A DNA stretch of 45,574 bases, from contig NZ_WOAC01000034.1 in NCBI RefSeq assembly GCF_009749525.1, positions 1 to 45,574 of the forward strand. The letters are read 5' to 3'. The position numbers were made by a program, and so were the translations under genes. The notes under the pieces were generated by a model. The model searched no databases. It had not been told where the DNA came from and worked only from the letters and a program-made list of their open reading frames with translations. This DNA comes from Mesorhizobium xinjiangense. GTDB lineage: Bacteria; Pseudomonadota; Alphaproteobacteria; Rhizobiales; Rhizobiaceae. Positions 32,444 to 40,255 of this stretch are shown piece by piece; position 1 is the stretch's first letter; every line of letters starts with the position of its first letter.

Positions 32444-35055
32444 GTGGTTCTGGTGATGCGGAGAGGCTCCCACTCCTCAAGAGCATCAAGGACATGGCGA
32501 AGTCCGGCGCGAAGCTGGACGTATCGATCGTCACAACCTACGCATTCAACGGCTTGTTTTATGAAGAAGTTCTGTTGCGCGCCTTTGAGCGCGCTGGCTC
32601 ACGCTTGAACATCGTTCTCGCCGATGTAGGGCAGCTTTCCGAAGCAATGGCTGACCCACTTCGGCGACCGGCACGGGCAGGCGTTGACTACCTCCTTGCC
32701 CCGATTTCCCACGTCGGGGCGTTCCATCCCAAGATCATCGCACTTCTTTCAGAAAAGCAGCCGTTGCTTGCGATTGGGAGTCACAACGCAACCGACGCGG
32801 GTTACTCGCACAATGAAGAATTGACTGCCTACTGGGGAATTGGACGCATTCCGCCATCCGACGTTTTACGCGACGCGGTGGATTATGCAGCCAGTTGGCT
32901 GCAAGCTTCGGAGGCGATTAATCCAAAACTTCTCTCGGAGATCCGCGGGCGCTTGGATGCCTTGCTCCCAAAGAATGACCAGCCGGCCAGTCGGGAAATC
33001 AGTTTCCTAGGGTCGCGCAGCGAATCCTCACTTTGGGATCAAATTCGAGAGCGGATTACGGGTGTTGCGAAGCGCGTGTGGCTAGTCGGCCCATTTTTCG
33101 ACTCGGATCTCTCTCTTCTTCGTACCATTCACCAATCGCTCGCCCCTGAGGAGATCGTGGTTGGTATTCAACCAGAGACGGCGGTGTTGCCGCAGCCCGA
33201 TTTGGCTCCGCCTTCCACCAAGTTTGTGGACGCGGCGGCAATGGAAAGGTTCTGGCCCGAACCTGCGGAAATCGGCTTCGTGCACGGCAAGGCGTTCGCC
33301 ATTGAGACCACTGATGGCCTGATCGTTAGTCTTGGGAGTGCAAATCCAACCGGCGCTGGCTGGCTGTCGCAACGCATCTGGAACATTGAAGCGAACCTGT
33401 GCCTGGTTGGCGAGAGCGGATTGGCAGCATTTGATGCGCTAGGTCTCGAGAAGCTCGCCGAAGCCGCTCCCGTTGAACAACTGGCACTCGAAGAAATCGC
33501 CGCTCGTAGTCGGGAACTTCGGCACCGAGAACGAGAGAGTTCCGACTTGTCGCACCCGCCGGTTCTAGTTGGCAAACTCGCTGATGATCGGCTCCTCATC
33601 GCTGGTCTACAAATTCCAGAAGGTTCGGAGGTGATCCTTCAGGCGCCGGATGGCGGGGAAATCTCTGCAACGGTTGCAAGCACGGCGGATGGTATCTCGA
33701 TCGAACTTCGCAATGCCCGGCTCGTTGGAGGGATACATCGCCTAAGTGCCGGCGACGGGATACTGGCGTTCGTGCTTTTAAACGACGAGAAGGCGCTTCG
33801 AGCAGCATCCCTTCCACGGGAGAGTTTGCGGATTCTTGATCACCTAGGCGCACTCGACAATACGGCCGGGTTCACGGAGCTTCTGGATCTGCTTGACAGA
33901 CATGTCCTTGACAAGCCGGACCCGGTATTGCCCGCATCAAGTCGGCCACAAAAAGAGGAGACCGGCGGAGCGCACGAGGTGAATTCCGAGGTGCCATTCG
34001 GCCCGCGTGGTGTGAGTCTGCCTTTACCACAAGAGGGCGCGTCGCGACGACCTCGCCTGAATGATGGGTTCATCGCGGACATCATCTCAGCCCTAATTCG
34101 TTCCCTCGCTGCGCCGACCCCGGCGCCCTCGAAGGACGGGGATGCGCCTGATCTGGATGAGGGAGATACCCAGGACGAGCCGTCGTCGGATCAACTTGCG
34201 CAGAACTTGGATGCTGATCCCGATATAGCAGAGGTCGACTGGCCGCGATTGGTCACCGCCTGCCGGAAGCGACTGAGCCACATGATCAACCGCCTTGAGG
34301 CTAGGTTAGAGGAGGCGGCGGCCGGCACTCACACCCCGGCGTGGGCGCTAGGGCGCATGGTCGTTGTCCTTTCGCTGCTACAGCAACTGCGAAAGCACCC
34401 GCCCCAGGTCAATGGCCCGATCAGCGGGCGCATTCGACCCACGAGCCTCGTGAGCACGGAGCAACTAAAAAAGGCTTTTGATATCGCAGTTCGCGCGCTC
34501 TACGGATCAGGAAGGATTGCGCAAAAGCTCGAAGCTGCCGCGAACACAAGAGCTGCCGAAGAGCGCCTGTTGATCGACAATCTTCTGCTGTGGTTTGCGC
34601 GAGAGATTGGAGCGGACTGTGCTTCCGTTCCCGGCCAGAAGATTGACATTTCGAGACTACAAGCCCGAGCAGATGTGGTTCCGGTCGCGCTCTCCGCCGC
34701 GGCCTATTCGAAGCTAGAACCTTGGGCTGAATACCGAGATCCGTGTTTGTCGGTGTGGGATGACTCGCTTCCAGTCGACCTCGATTGGACTGAAAAACAT
34801 ATTGCCTTTGGGCGGTTGCTACACGGGTTAAGAAGTGTCGATTTACCGACGGGAAGGTTGCCGGTTCCCGGTGAGTTGGTTCAGTGGTTGGGAGAGCGCG
34901 ATCTGCCTTTTGTGTTAGCATCCGCTAACGACAAGAAGGCCATCCTGCTGGAACCCGCCGGTGCGCCGGCCGCCGAGAAGAAGGTTCTTACAAGCTCGAT
35001 CAAGCTCCTGGACCTGGAGCATATTGCCCGCGGAACTGGCCAACGGGCGGTATAG
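32440..35055 (+). CDS. Phospholipase-D-like protein with two HxK motifs (cassette gene 4)
   Basis: 871 aa, GTG start overlapping gene 3. Two PLD-superfamily half-sites are visible: FHPKIIALL with AIGSHNATDAGYSHNEE (His96, Lys98, Ser114, Asn116, Glu127) and VHGKAFAI with SLGSANPTGAGWLSQ and NIEAN (His about 282). As in many bacterial nuclease-type PLDs, the classical Asp of HKD is not placed as in the phospholipases; Glu follows the GS-N-T motif instead. Residues about 300-500 look like a beta-rich domain, then an acidic, Pro-rich linker (DGDAPDLDEGDTQDEPSSDQ, near 570) and a helical C-terminal domain. No helicase motif, signal peptide or membrane segment. PLD-family proteins in defence loci usually cut DNA or RNA; a nuclease role is inferred. 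Confidence 0.75.
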   Translation: MSGSGDAERLPLLKSIKDMAKSGAKLDVSIVTTYAFNGLFYEEVLLRAFERAGSRLNIVLADVGQLSEAMADPLRRPARAGVDYLLAPISHVGAFHPKIIALLSEKQPLLAIGSHNATDAGYSHNEELTAYWGIGRIPPSDVLRDAVDYAASWLQASEAINPKLLSEIRGRLDALLPKNDQPASREISFLGSRSESSLWDQIRERITGVAKRVWLVGPFFDSDLSLLRTIHQSLAPEEIVVGIQPETAVLPQPDLAPPSTKFVDAAAMERFWPEPAEIGFVHGKAFAIETTDGLIVSLGSANPTGAGWLSQRIWNIEANLCLVGESGLAAFDALGLEKLAEAAPVEQLALEEIAARSRELRHRERESSDLSHPPVLVGKLADDRLLIAGLQIPEGSEVILQAPDGGEISATVASTADGISIELRNARLVGGIHRLSAGDGILAFVLLNDEKALRAASLPRESLRILDHLGALDNTAGFTELLDLLDRHVLDKPDPVLPASSRPQKEETGGAHEVNSEVPFGPRGVSLPLPQEGASRRPRLNDGFIADIISALIRSLAAPTPAPSKDGDAPDLDEGDTQDEPSSDQLAQNLDADPDIAEVDWPRLVTACRKRLSHMINRLEARLEEAAAGTHTPAWALGRMVVVLSLLQQLRKHPPQVNGPISGRIRPTSLVSTEQLKKAFDIAVRALYGSGRIAQKLEAAANTRAAEERLLIDNLLLWFAREIGADCASVPGQKIDISRLQARADVVPVALSAAAYSKLEPWAEYRDPCLSVWDDSLPVDLDWTEKHIAFGRLLHGLRSVDLPTGRLPVPGELVQWLGERDLPFVLASANDKKAILLEPAGAPAAEKKVLTSSIKLLDLEHIARGTGQRAV

Positions 35056-35123
35056 TTCCCTTCCGATCATTCTGTGTCATTGGCCGGCAAGCGCCAAGAT
35101 TTGTCAACAAGTTGGCTGAACGA

Positions 35124-35624
35124 TCAGCTACGGGTATCCCGCCACCGCCGCAAACATGAAGGCGATGGGCACTGCCTTACATTGATCGTTTTTAGTACAG
35201 GCGTTAATCGCGGTGTTGAGAACGAATACCGATGCCCCATTAGGTCCCGATCGCGCTGGCTGACATAGACTTTCTCGCCGTGAAACAAATTGTTGCGGAC
35301 CAACTTGACGGCTTCGAACAGCATTTGGAGATTCTTGATGTCGGCTGGCTTAACGAACTCGATCTCGTTTGCGGCTGCAACGACTAGGCGCTTTGGTTGC
35401 TGGCTGAAGAAGATGCTCGCCTGAGGGGCTTTGGCCAGCGCAATGAACAGATCATTTCCCAATGCGTTTGCGAAGCTCTCCCAGTGCGGTTCAGCCTTGC
35501 CGCCTACCTGGCCTTTCAAAAATCCGCCCCTCTTCAACGCGAATTCAAGGCGTGAGAATAGGCAGAAAAATAGAACTGCATCTTGATCCACATATCCCCT
35601 GAGAGCCTCTCGGTAATCGTGCAT
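35124..35624 (-). CDS. HEPN-type protein with Rx4H motif; C-terminus probably frameshifted
   Basis: 166 aa as written; GGGGAGGG lies just before the ATG at 35624. The N-terminal pattern DAVLFFCLFSRLEFALKR followed by WESFANAL is that of small helical HEPN-like proteins. The key motif is VRNNLFHGEK with Arg110 and His115 (Rx4H), the RNase active site of HEPN toxins. After RDRDLMG the written frame gives an Arg/Pro-rich tail. One more G in the GGGG run (plus-strand CCCC 35235-35238) would give GASVFVLNTAINAC and AVPIAFMFAAVAGYP, ending at the TAG 35128-35130, a far more natural helical tail. So a one-base deletion, or assembly error, is likely. No partner nucleotidyltransferase is adjacent. It may be a stand-alone abortive-infection RNase. 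Confidence 0.7.
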   Translation of the reverse strand: MHDYREALRGYVDQDAVLFFCLFSRLEFALKRGGFLKGQVGGKAEPHWESFANALGNDLFIALAKAPQASIFFSQQPKRLVVAAANEIEFVKPADIKNLQMLFEAVKLVRNNLFHGEKVYVSQRDRDLMGHRYSFSTPRLTPVLKTINVRQCPSPSCLRRWRDTRS

Positions 35625-35660
35625 CTAGCCCTCCCCAGGTAGCTAGATTCAAGAGTAGCA

Positions 35661-35677
35661 CGATAACCATGTTATCG
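35661..35677. promoter_or_regulatory. Palindrome CGATAAC-CAT-GTTATCG upstream of the HEPN gene
   Basis: Perfect 7-bp inverted repeat with 3-base spacer, 36 bases upstream of the minus-strand HEPN start. The position fits an operator over the promoter of that gene, but no DNA-binding protein is encoded beside it. The rest of the 35625-35853 spacer holds nothing recognised. Confidence 0.4.
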
Positions 35678-35853
35678 CTGCTGGACGACAGCTAGGTGTG
35701 GCGCAGGCGGTGTCTGCTTATGGAGGGTTGGCTAACACGTCTTGGCGACCGTCAATGGGGGCGCAAAGCTGCCTAGCATTGTATGTGGGCTGTGTCGGGA
35801 ATGTCTCCTATCGGATGGCCGCAGCGAAACCCGCTGACAAACGCTAGGGCTTC

Positions 35854-37056
35854 TCACGGTGCCGTGGATAGATCCGAAACTGACCTGCGTAGCCTTTCCA
35901 GTTGCATGTCGCGGTATGGCCACTCACTATCAATAGGATGATTGTCGGCATGGGACGCTTGGAATGAGGCCTGGCTGCCAGCTTCGGTATCGAGCGCGGC
36001 AAGGGCGGTAAGTAGCTCGGCTTGGATCAGGTCCAACGGTGGCCGGTCAGCGGGGTCGGGTGCCATGCACCTGCGCGCGATCTCCTCGACGCCGTTGGCG
36101 AGGAATGTCGCGGGAGCGATCGGATTGCCAGCCTTGGCCCACTTCTCCCAAGTTTCCGGTCGCAGCCACTTCTTGGATGCGCCTTCAATGGGGTGTGGCC
36201 ACCACTCGCGCGTTTTGCCGCCATAGGGGTGCGATCCCAGAGTCATGACCTCGAAGATGATCACTCCCAGCGCGAACACATCGGACAAACCGTTAGCTAT
36301 CTTCTCGATCCATTGCTCGGGCGCCATGTACGGCCTTGCACCCTCGGCGTTCTGAAACTCTATCCCAGCGTTAGCTAGGCCGAAGTCAGCGAGCAGCGGA
36401 AAATTGAAAACGTCGGAACCGGGAGCTTCCCGGAGAGTATCACCAACATTCCGCATGAGGATGTTCTGCGGTTTCAAGTCTTGGTGGCACTCGACGCCTC
36501 GGCTTCGGCAGTGGCGGAGTGCCGAGCACAGGTAAAACAGGACGGCGAGCCGGCTTACGGCCGAGAACTCTGAACGTGGGATCCATTGTGCGAGGTCGTC
36601 GTCCCAAGCTCGATAGAGCGCCACGGGAGTGTCAAGGACCATTCGGTAATCGAACGGCCAGCATACGAATCGATGATAGAAGGTGCGATGCTGGATCTCA
36701 ATTTCACGCAGAAAACGTCGGTTTCGCTCGAACGGATCTCCACGTGGGATTCTAGGTACCTTGGCGACCACCCATCGGGGATGAACACTCTCGCCTTGGT
36801 CGAAGAAATAGACAGAACCACACATCCCGCCACCGCGCTTGGCGATACGGCCGTGCTTGGATAGTGCGGCCTCAATAATGAGCTGAATCTCGTCTTCGGT
36901 CAGTTCTCCCTCGAGTAGTGAACACAAATCGGCCTCCTTCAGGCACTTTTTGAGACAACACCTCGGCAGCCAAATATTGGTCAAGCGCGCTAACAAAGCG
37001 CACGCCGGCGGCTCGATTTGGCGTGCTCCAGCGTAGGAGATGCAACGATAGGGCAT
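35854..37056 (-). CDS. Hanks-type serine/threonine protein kinase
   Basis: Up to 400 aa from the first ATG at 37056. The true start may be later, because no ribosome site precedes this ATG and the first about 50 residues are Cys/Leu-rich and unlike the family. Kinase motifs in order: Gly loop RGGGMCGSVYFF (about residue 74), Lys in WVVAKVPRI, Glu in FLREIEIQ, catalytic loop ECHQDLKPQNIL (His-Gln-Asp instead of His-Arg-Asp), ADFGLAN, MAPEQW and DVFALGVIIFEVMTLGSHPYGG. All catalytic residues except the HRD Arg are kept. There is no transmembrane segment or extracellular domain, so it is cytosolic. It sits at the right end of the island directly against direct repeat B, convergent with the cassette. 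A role in phage sensing or signalling is inferred from location. Confidence 0.82.
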   Translation of the reverse strand: MPYRCISYAGARQIEPPACALLARLTNIWLPRCCLKKCLKEADLCSLLEGELTEDEIQLIIEAALSKHGRIAKRGGGMCGSVYFFDQGESVHPRWVVAKVPRIPRGDPFERNRRFLREIEIQHRTFYHRFVCWPFDYRMVLDTPVALYRAWDDDLAQWIPRSEFSAVSRLAVLFYLCSALRHCRSRGVECHQDLKPQNILMRNVGDTLREAPGSDVFNFPLLADFGLANAGIEFQNAEGARPYMAPEQWIEKIANGLSDVFALGVIIFEVMTLGSHPYGGKTREWWPHPIEGASKKWLRPETWEKWAKAGNPIAPATFLANGVEEIARRCMAPDPADRPPLDLIQAELLTALAALDTEAGSQASFQASHADNHPIDSEWPYRDMQLERLRRSVSDLSTAP

Positions 37057-37065
37057 CGAGTCTAG

Positions 37066-37151
37066 GGACCGCTACCGTCGATCCCCACACCTACCGGATA
37101 TACGCTACAGGCTCCGATTGTCCTCTCGGATTCTGGCGGCGTAGGTATGCT
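37066..37151. repeat. Direct repeat B (right boundary of the 14.6-kb island)
   Basis: Second copy of the 86-bp repeat at 22443-22528, same orientation, no gaps and 7 mismatches by eye. It ends ten bases before the first possible kinase ATG, so recombination between the two copies would remove the abiE, cassette, HEPN and kinase genes as a unit. The differences argue that insertion, if that is what it was, is not recent. The flanking 37152-37365 region has no recognised gene. Confidence 0.8.
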
Positions 37152-37365
37152 GTCCGTATGGCTCCACGACACCCCTAGGGCTGAATGTGTTACTGCTGTT
37201 CCGCGTCCGGCAAGTTGCCTAACGAAGGCTGCGAATGTGAAGCAGATTCTCGTCTTGCAATATCCGGGAGGCAGCTTTGCGCCTCGATGTGCGCCTTCCT
37301 CACACAGCGTCAAGAGTGTCAGTTCCCGTCGCCTCGGGCGAAACAACATCTCGTTGATGTAGATC

Positions 37366-38181
37366 TCAGATCGGCAGGCCGAGCTGCTTTCGCAGGCTCT
37401 TGTCGAATGCGGATGCGGGGACGAAACGGCGCAGCAAACTGACCTGGCTCGCCATTTTTCCCGCCGCATAGCGCCTCCTTGGAACCGAAGCGGTCGCGGC
37501 TTTCAAGACGGTCTCGGCTACGACTTCGGGAGCATCGCCTTTTTCCATCGCTTTCCGCACGGCTGCAGTCATGCCAGCGCGCGCAGAGTCATAGATATCG
37601 AGCAATTGATCCGGTTTTGCGAGATTCTCCTCGAATGACGTGCGGGTATAGGCCGGCTCGACCAATGCTACGCGAATTCCGAACGGACGCAGTTCATGGT
37701 CGAGCGATTCGGAATAGCCTTCAACGGCATGCTTGGTCGACGAGTAAAGCGCGAAATAGGGAGCTGGGATGAACCCCTGCACCGAGCTCAAATTGACGAT
37801 CCTGCCCTTCCCTTGACGGCGCATTGTCGGCAACACCGCGTTGGTCACGCGGAAAACGCCGAAGACGTTCACGTCGAACAACGCCTGAGCCTGGGCCATC
37901 GAGGACTCTTCCGCGCCACCAAGCAGACCCATGCCGGCATTGTTGACGAGCAGGTCTATGCGCCCGGCCTTGGCCAGCACCTCCTCGACCATCGTCGCCA
38001 CGGACTCATCATCCGTCACGTCACAGGCCAGCATGGTAATGCCGTCGGAGCTTTCGGCGGCTGCACGACGGCTGGTTCCGAATACGCGGAAGCCCGCGCT
38101 CTGCAAGGCTTTGGCCGTCGCGCGCCCGATGCCGGAGGATGCCCCCGTCACCAGTGCGACGCCAGGATTGGTCTTGTTCAT
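37366..38181 (-). CDS. SDR family oxidoreductase
   Basis: 271-aa short-chain dehydrogenase. Start MNKTNPGVALVTGASSGIG (ATG 38181); a longer in-frame start has no homology. It has the TGASSGIG nucleotide-binding motif, the NNAGMGLLGG segment, NLSSVQGFIPAP with catalytic Ser, YSSTKHAVEGY with the YxxxK pair, and VALVEPAYTRTSF. The C-terminal extension (about residues 190-271) fits the classical SDRs that act on aldehydes, ketones or steroid-like substrates. Third gene of a minus-strand TetR-FabF-SDR operon. Confidence 0.88.
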   Translation of the reverse strand: MNKTNPGVALVTGASSGIGRATAKALQSAGFRVFGTSRRAAAESSDGITMLACDVTDDESVATMVEEVLAKAGRIDLLVNNAGMGLLGGAEESSMAQAQALFDVNVFGVFRVTNAVLPTMRRQGKGRIVNLSSVQGFIPAPYFALYSSTKHAVEGYSESLDHELRPFGIRVALVEPAYTRTSFEENLAKPDQLLDIYDSARAGMTAAVRKAMEKGDAPEVVAETVLKAATASVPRRRYAAGKMASQVSLLRRFVPASAFDKSLRKQLGLPI

Positions 38182-38247
38182 GGAAGTCACTTCTTTCTTT
38201 GTGTTGGATTGGCGTGGGAGAAGCACGAAAGGTCGGAGCGAAGGGCG

Positions 38248-39552
38248 TCAATCATGAGCGCCTCCGGCGCTCCCGCCGGCCCGTTCGTCCGACCAACGTC
38301 GGAATAGCGCGCTGGCATTGACTCCTCCGAAGCCGAAGCCATTGGAGATCGCGTAGTCCATCGCCATCGGCCGGGCCTGGTTTGCGACGAAGTCGATCCC
38401 GCCGCCGGACGGATCGGGCACGTTCAGATTGAGCGTCGGCGGCGCCACCTGGTCCCTGAGCGCCAGGATTGCGAAGATGGCACCAAGCCCGCCGGCGGCT
38501 CCGAGCAGGTGTCCGGTCGCCGATTTCGTTGCGCTCACGGCTATCGCGAAATCGCGTCCGAACACGCTCTTGATAGCTTCGATCTCGCCCAGGTCGCCTA
38601 CTGGCGTGGAGGTCGCATGCGCATTGACATGACGGATCTCGCGCGGCGAAATGCCGGCTTGGGCAATCGCGATCTTCATGGCTCGGCGCGCCCCGTCGCC
38701 GTCCTCGGGACCGGAGGTGACGTGATGAGCATCCGCCGTCGTGCCGTAGCCAACGAGCTCGGCGAGCGGTTTCGCACCGCGCGCAAGCGCGTGGCCCAGT
38801 TCCTCGATGACCAGGACACCGGCGCCTTCGCCCATGACGAAGCCGTCCCGCGACATGTCGAAAGGGCGCGAGGCCTGAGCCGGTGTCTCATTGAAGCCGG
38901 TGGAAAGGGAACGAGCTGCGGCAAAACCACCGAGGCTGACGATATTCATGCATGCTTCTGTTCCGCCGCACACGGCGATATCGGCCTCGTTAGCGCGAAT
39001 AAGACGAGCCGCATCGCCGATCGCCTGGATGCCGGCCGCGCACGCCGTCACCGGCGCGCCCAGCGGCCCCTTGAAACCGTAGCGGATCGAGATGTGGCCC
39101 GCCGCGAGGTTCACCAGGAAGGACGGCACCGTGAAAGGTGACAGGCGGCGGACACCGCGCGTGTCCACCGTGCGCACCGCCTCGGTGATGGCGGGGAATC
39201 CGCCGATGCCCGAAGCGATGATGGTGGCCGTGCGCAAGCGATCCGCTTCCGAGATGGGCGCCCACTTCGCTTGGTCGAGTGCCTCTTGTGCGGCCGCGAG
39301 CCCGAAGAGGATGAATCGGTCTACCTTGCGCTGGTCTTTCGGCGCAAAGACGGTACTCGGATCGAAGCCGGCTTCGGGGTCTTCCTCCAGGGAGGGAACC
39401 ACGCCACCGACCTTTGCCGGCAGGTCTCCCACCACATCGTCCGGAAGCCTCTGGATGCCCGAGCGACCGGCCAGGAGGCGCGACCAGGACGCTTCGACAT
39501 CTGCAGCAAGGGGCGTGACCGCTCCCACGCCTGTAACAACAATCCGTCGCAT
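38248..39552 (-). CDS. Beta-ketoacyl-ACP synthase II family (FabF-like)
   Basis: 434-aa ketosynthase of the FabF family. It starts RRIVVTGVGAVTPLA, has the nucleophile Cys in VTACAAGIQAIG (about residue 170), the first catalytic His in VNAHATSTPVGD, Lys/His in TKSATGHLLGAAGGLG, and the terminal SNGFGFGGVNAS. All condensing residues seem intact. It is encoded next to an SDR and a TetR regulator and opposite an RND pump rather than within a fatty-acid gene cluster. It may therefore be an accessory paralogue that makes or modifies an unusual acyl chain instead of the housekeeping FabF. Confidence 0.9.
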   Translation of the reverse strand: MRRIVVTGVGAVTPLAADVEASWSRLLAGRSGIQRLPDDVVGDLPAKVGGVVPSLEEDPEAGFDPSTVFAPKDQRKVDRFILFGLAAAQEALDQAKWAPISEADRLRTATIIASGIGGFPAITEAVRTVDTRGVRRLSPFTVPSFLVNLAAGHISIRYGFKGPLGAPVTACAAGIQAIGDAARLIRANEADIAVCGGTEACMNIVSLGGFAAARSLSTGFNETPAQASRPFDMSRDGFVMGEGAGVLVIEELGHALARGAKPLAELVGYGTTADAHHVTSGPEDGDGARRAMKIAIAQAGISPREIRHVNAHATSTPVGDLGEIEAIKSVFGRDFAIAVSATKSATGHLLGAAGGLGAIFAILALRDQVAPPTLNLNVPDPSGGGIDFVANQARPMAMDYAISNGFGFGGVNASALFRRWSDERAGGSAGGAHD

Positions 39553-39597
39553 CTATTCTCCTATCAATTTGGATGCGTCGCCAGCGCTGCCCGCCAT

Positions 39598-40176
39598 TCA
39601 AGCGGCGACGGCTTCGCGAACTTGTTTGGTCGCTGCATCCAGAAAGGCCTGGGCGAGGTCGGGGTTGTTGACGACGCGCGATAGCACCATCGCGCCGACC
39701 ATCATCGAGAGAACGGCCATGGCCTTGCCATTGAGCTCTTCGCCGTCGGTTTCGCCAATCAAACGGCCGAGGATTTCGAGATACTCCTTGATCCCGGCTT
39801 CGAACGATGCCTTCACATCGTCGCCCTGTCTGGCGGCGTCCGAGCCGAGCGCTGCGATCGGACAGCCGTCCATCCTTTCTCCGCGATGGTCCATACTGAG
39901 GTAGAACGCGATCACCGCGCCAAGTGGATCCTCGGGCTGTGCCGCGGTCGCAGCCGACCATCGGTGGGTGGCGCTCTCCATTGCCCGCCTGGACGCTTGC
40001 GCCGCGAGATCCTCCTTTGATGCGAATTGCTTGTAGAAAGCGCCTTGGGTCAGCCCGGCGCCCTTCATGAGATCCTTAAGGCCGATGCCGTCAAAGCCAC
40101 GCTCCCGAAAAAGGCGGCTTGCCACATTGATTACGGTTTCGCGGTTTTCTGCGGCCTGCTTGCGACTCACGCGCAT
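39598..40176 (-). CDS. TetR/AcrR-family transcriptional regulator
   Basis: 192-aa regulator. The N-terminal helix-turn-helix is typical (TVINVASRLFRERGFDGIGL, LTQGAFYKQFASKEDL, about residues 15-60). The C-terminal ligand domain resembles the TetR subgroup with MDGCPIAALGSDAAR. It is divergent from the RND adaptor/pump operon and leads the FabF-SDR genes. With two palindromic sites in the intergenic region it probably represses both directions until a lipophilic or toxic ligand binds. Confidence 0.9.
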   Translation of the reverse strand: MRVSRKQAAENRETVINVASRLFRERGFDGIGLKDLMKGAGLTQGAFYKQFASKEDLAAQASRRAMESATHRWSAATAAQPEDPLGAVIAFYLSMDHRGERMDGCPIAALGSDAARQGDDVKASFEAGIKEYLEILGRLIGETDGEELNGKAMAVLSMMVGAMVLSRVVNNPDLAQAFLDAATKQVREAVAA

Positions 40177-40192
40177 CGTCCATCCTCTTTTT

Positions 40193-40210
40193 AGATTGCA
40201 TTCGTAATCT
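40193..40210. promoter_or_regulatory. TetR operator site 1 (AGATTGCATTCGTAATCT)
   Basis: 18-bp imperfect palindrome 16 bases upstream of the TetR start. It matches site 2 (40222-40239) closely when one is read on the other strand; both fit the consensus AGATTGCGTTCGCAATCT. The repeated symmetric site in a divergent region is the usual layout for TetR autorepression. Confidence 0.65.
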
Positions 40211-40221
40211 ATAACCTATAT

Positions 40222-40239
40222 AGAGTGCGAACGCAATCT
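40222..40239. promoter_or_regulatory. TetR operator site 2 (AGAGTGCGAACGCAATCT)
   Basis: Second 18-bp palindrome, 16 bases upstream of the adaptor start. The spacing between site centres is 29 bp, nearly three helical turns, so both dimers could lie on the same DNA face. It should overlap the promoter of the RND operon. Confidence 0.65.
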
Positions 40240-40255
40240 ATTTTGGCATGAGGCA

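Noticed and set aside
22443-37151. tRNA-associated att sites
   Set aside because: Neither repeat nor its flanks folds into a recognisable tRNA 3' half; no T-loop or CCA-proximal pattern was seen.
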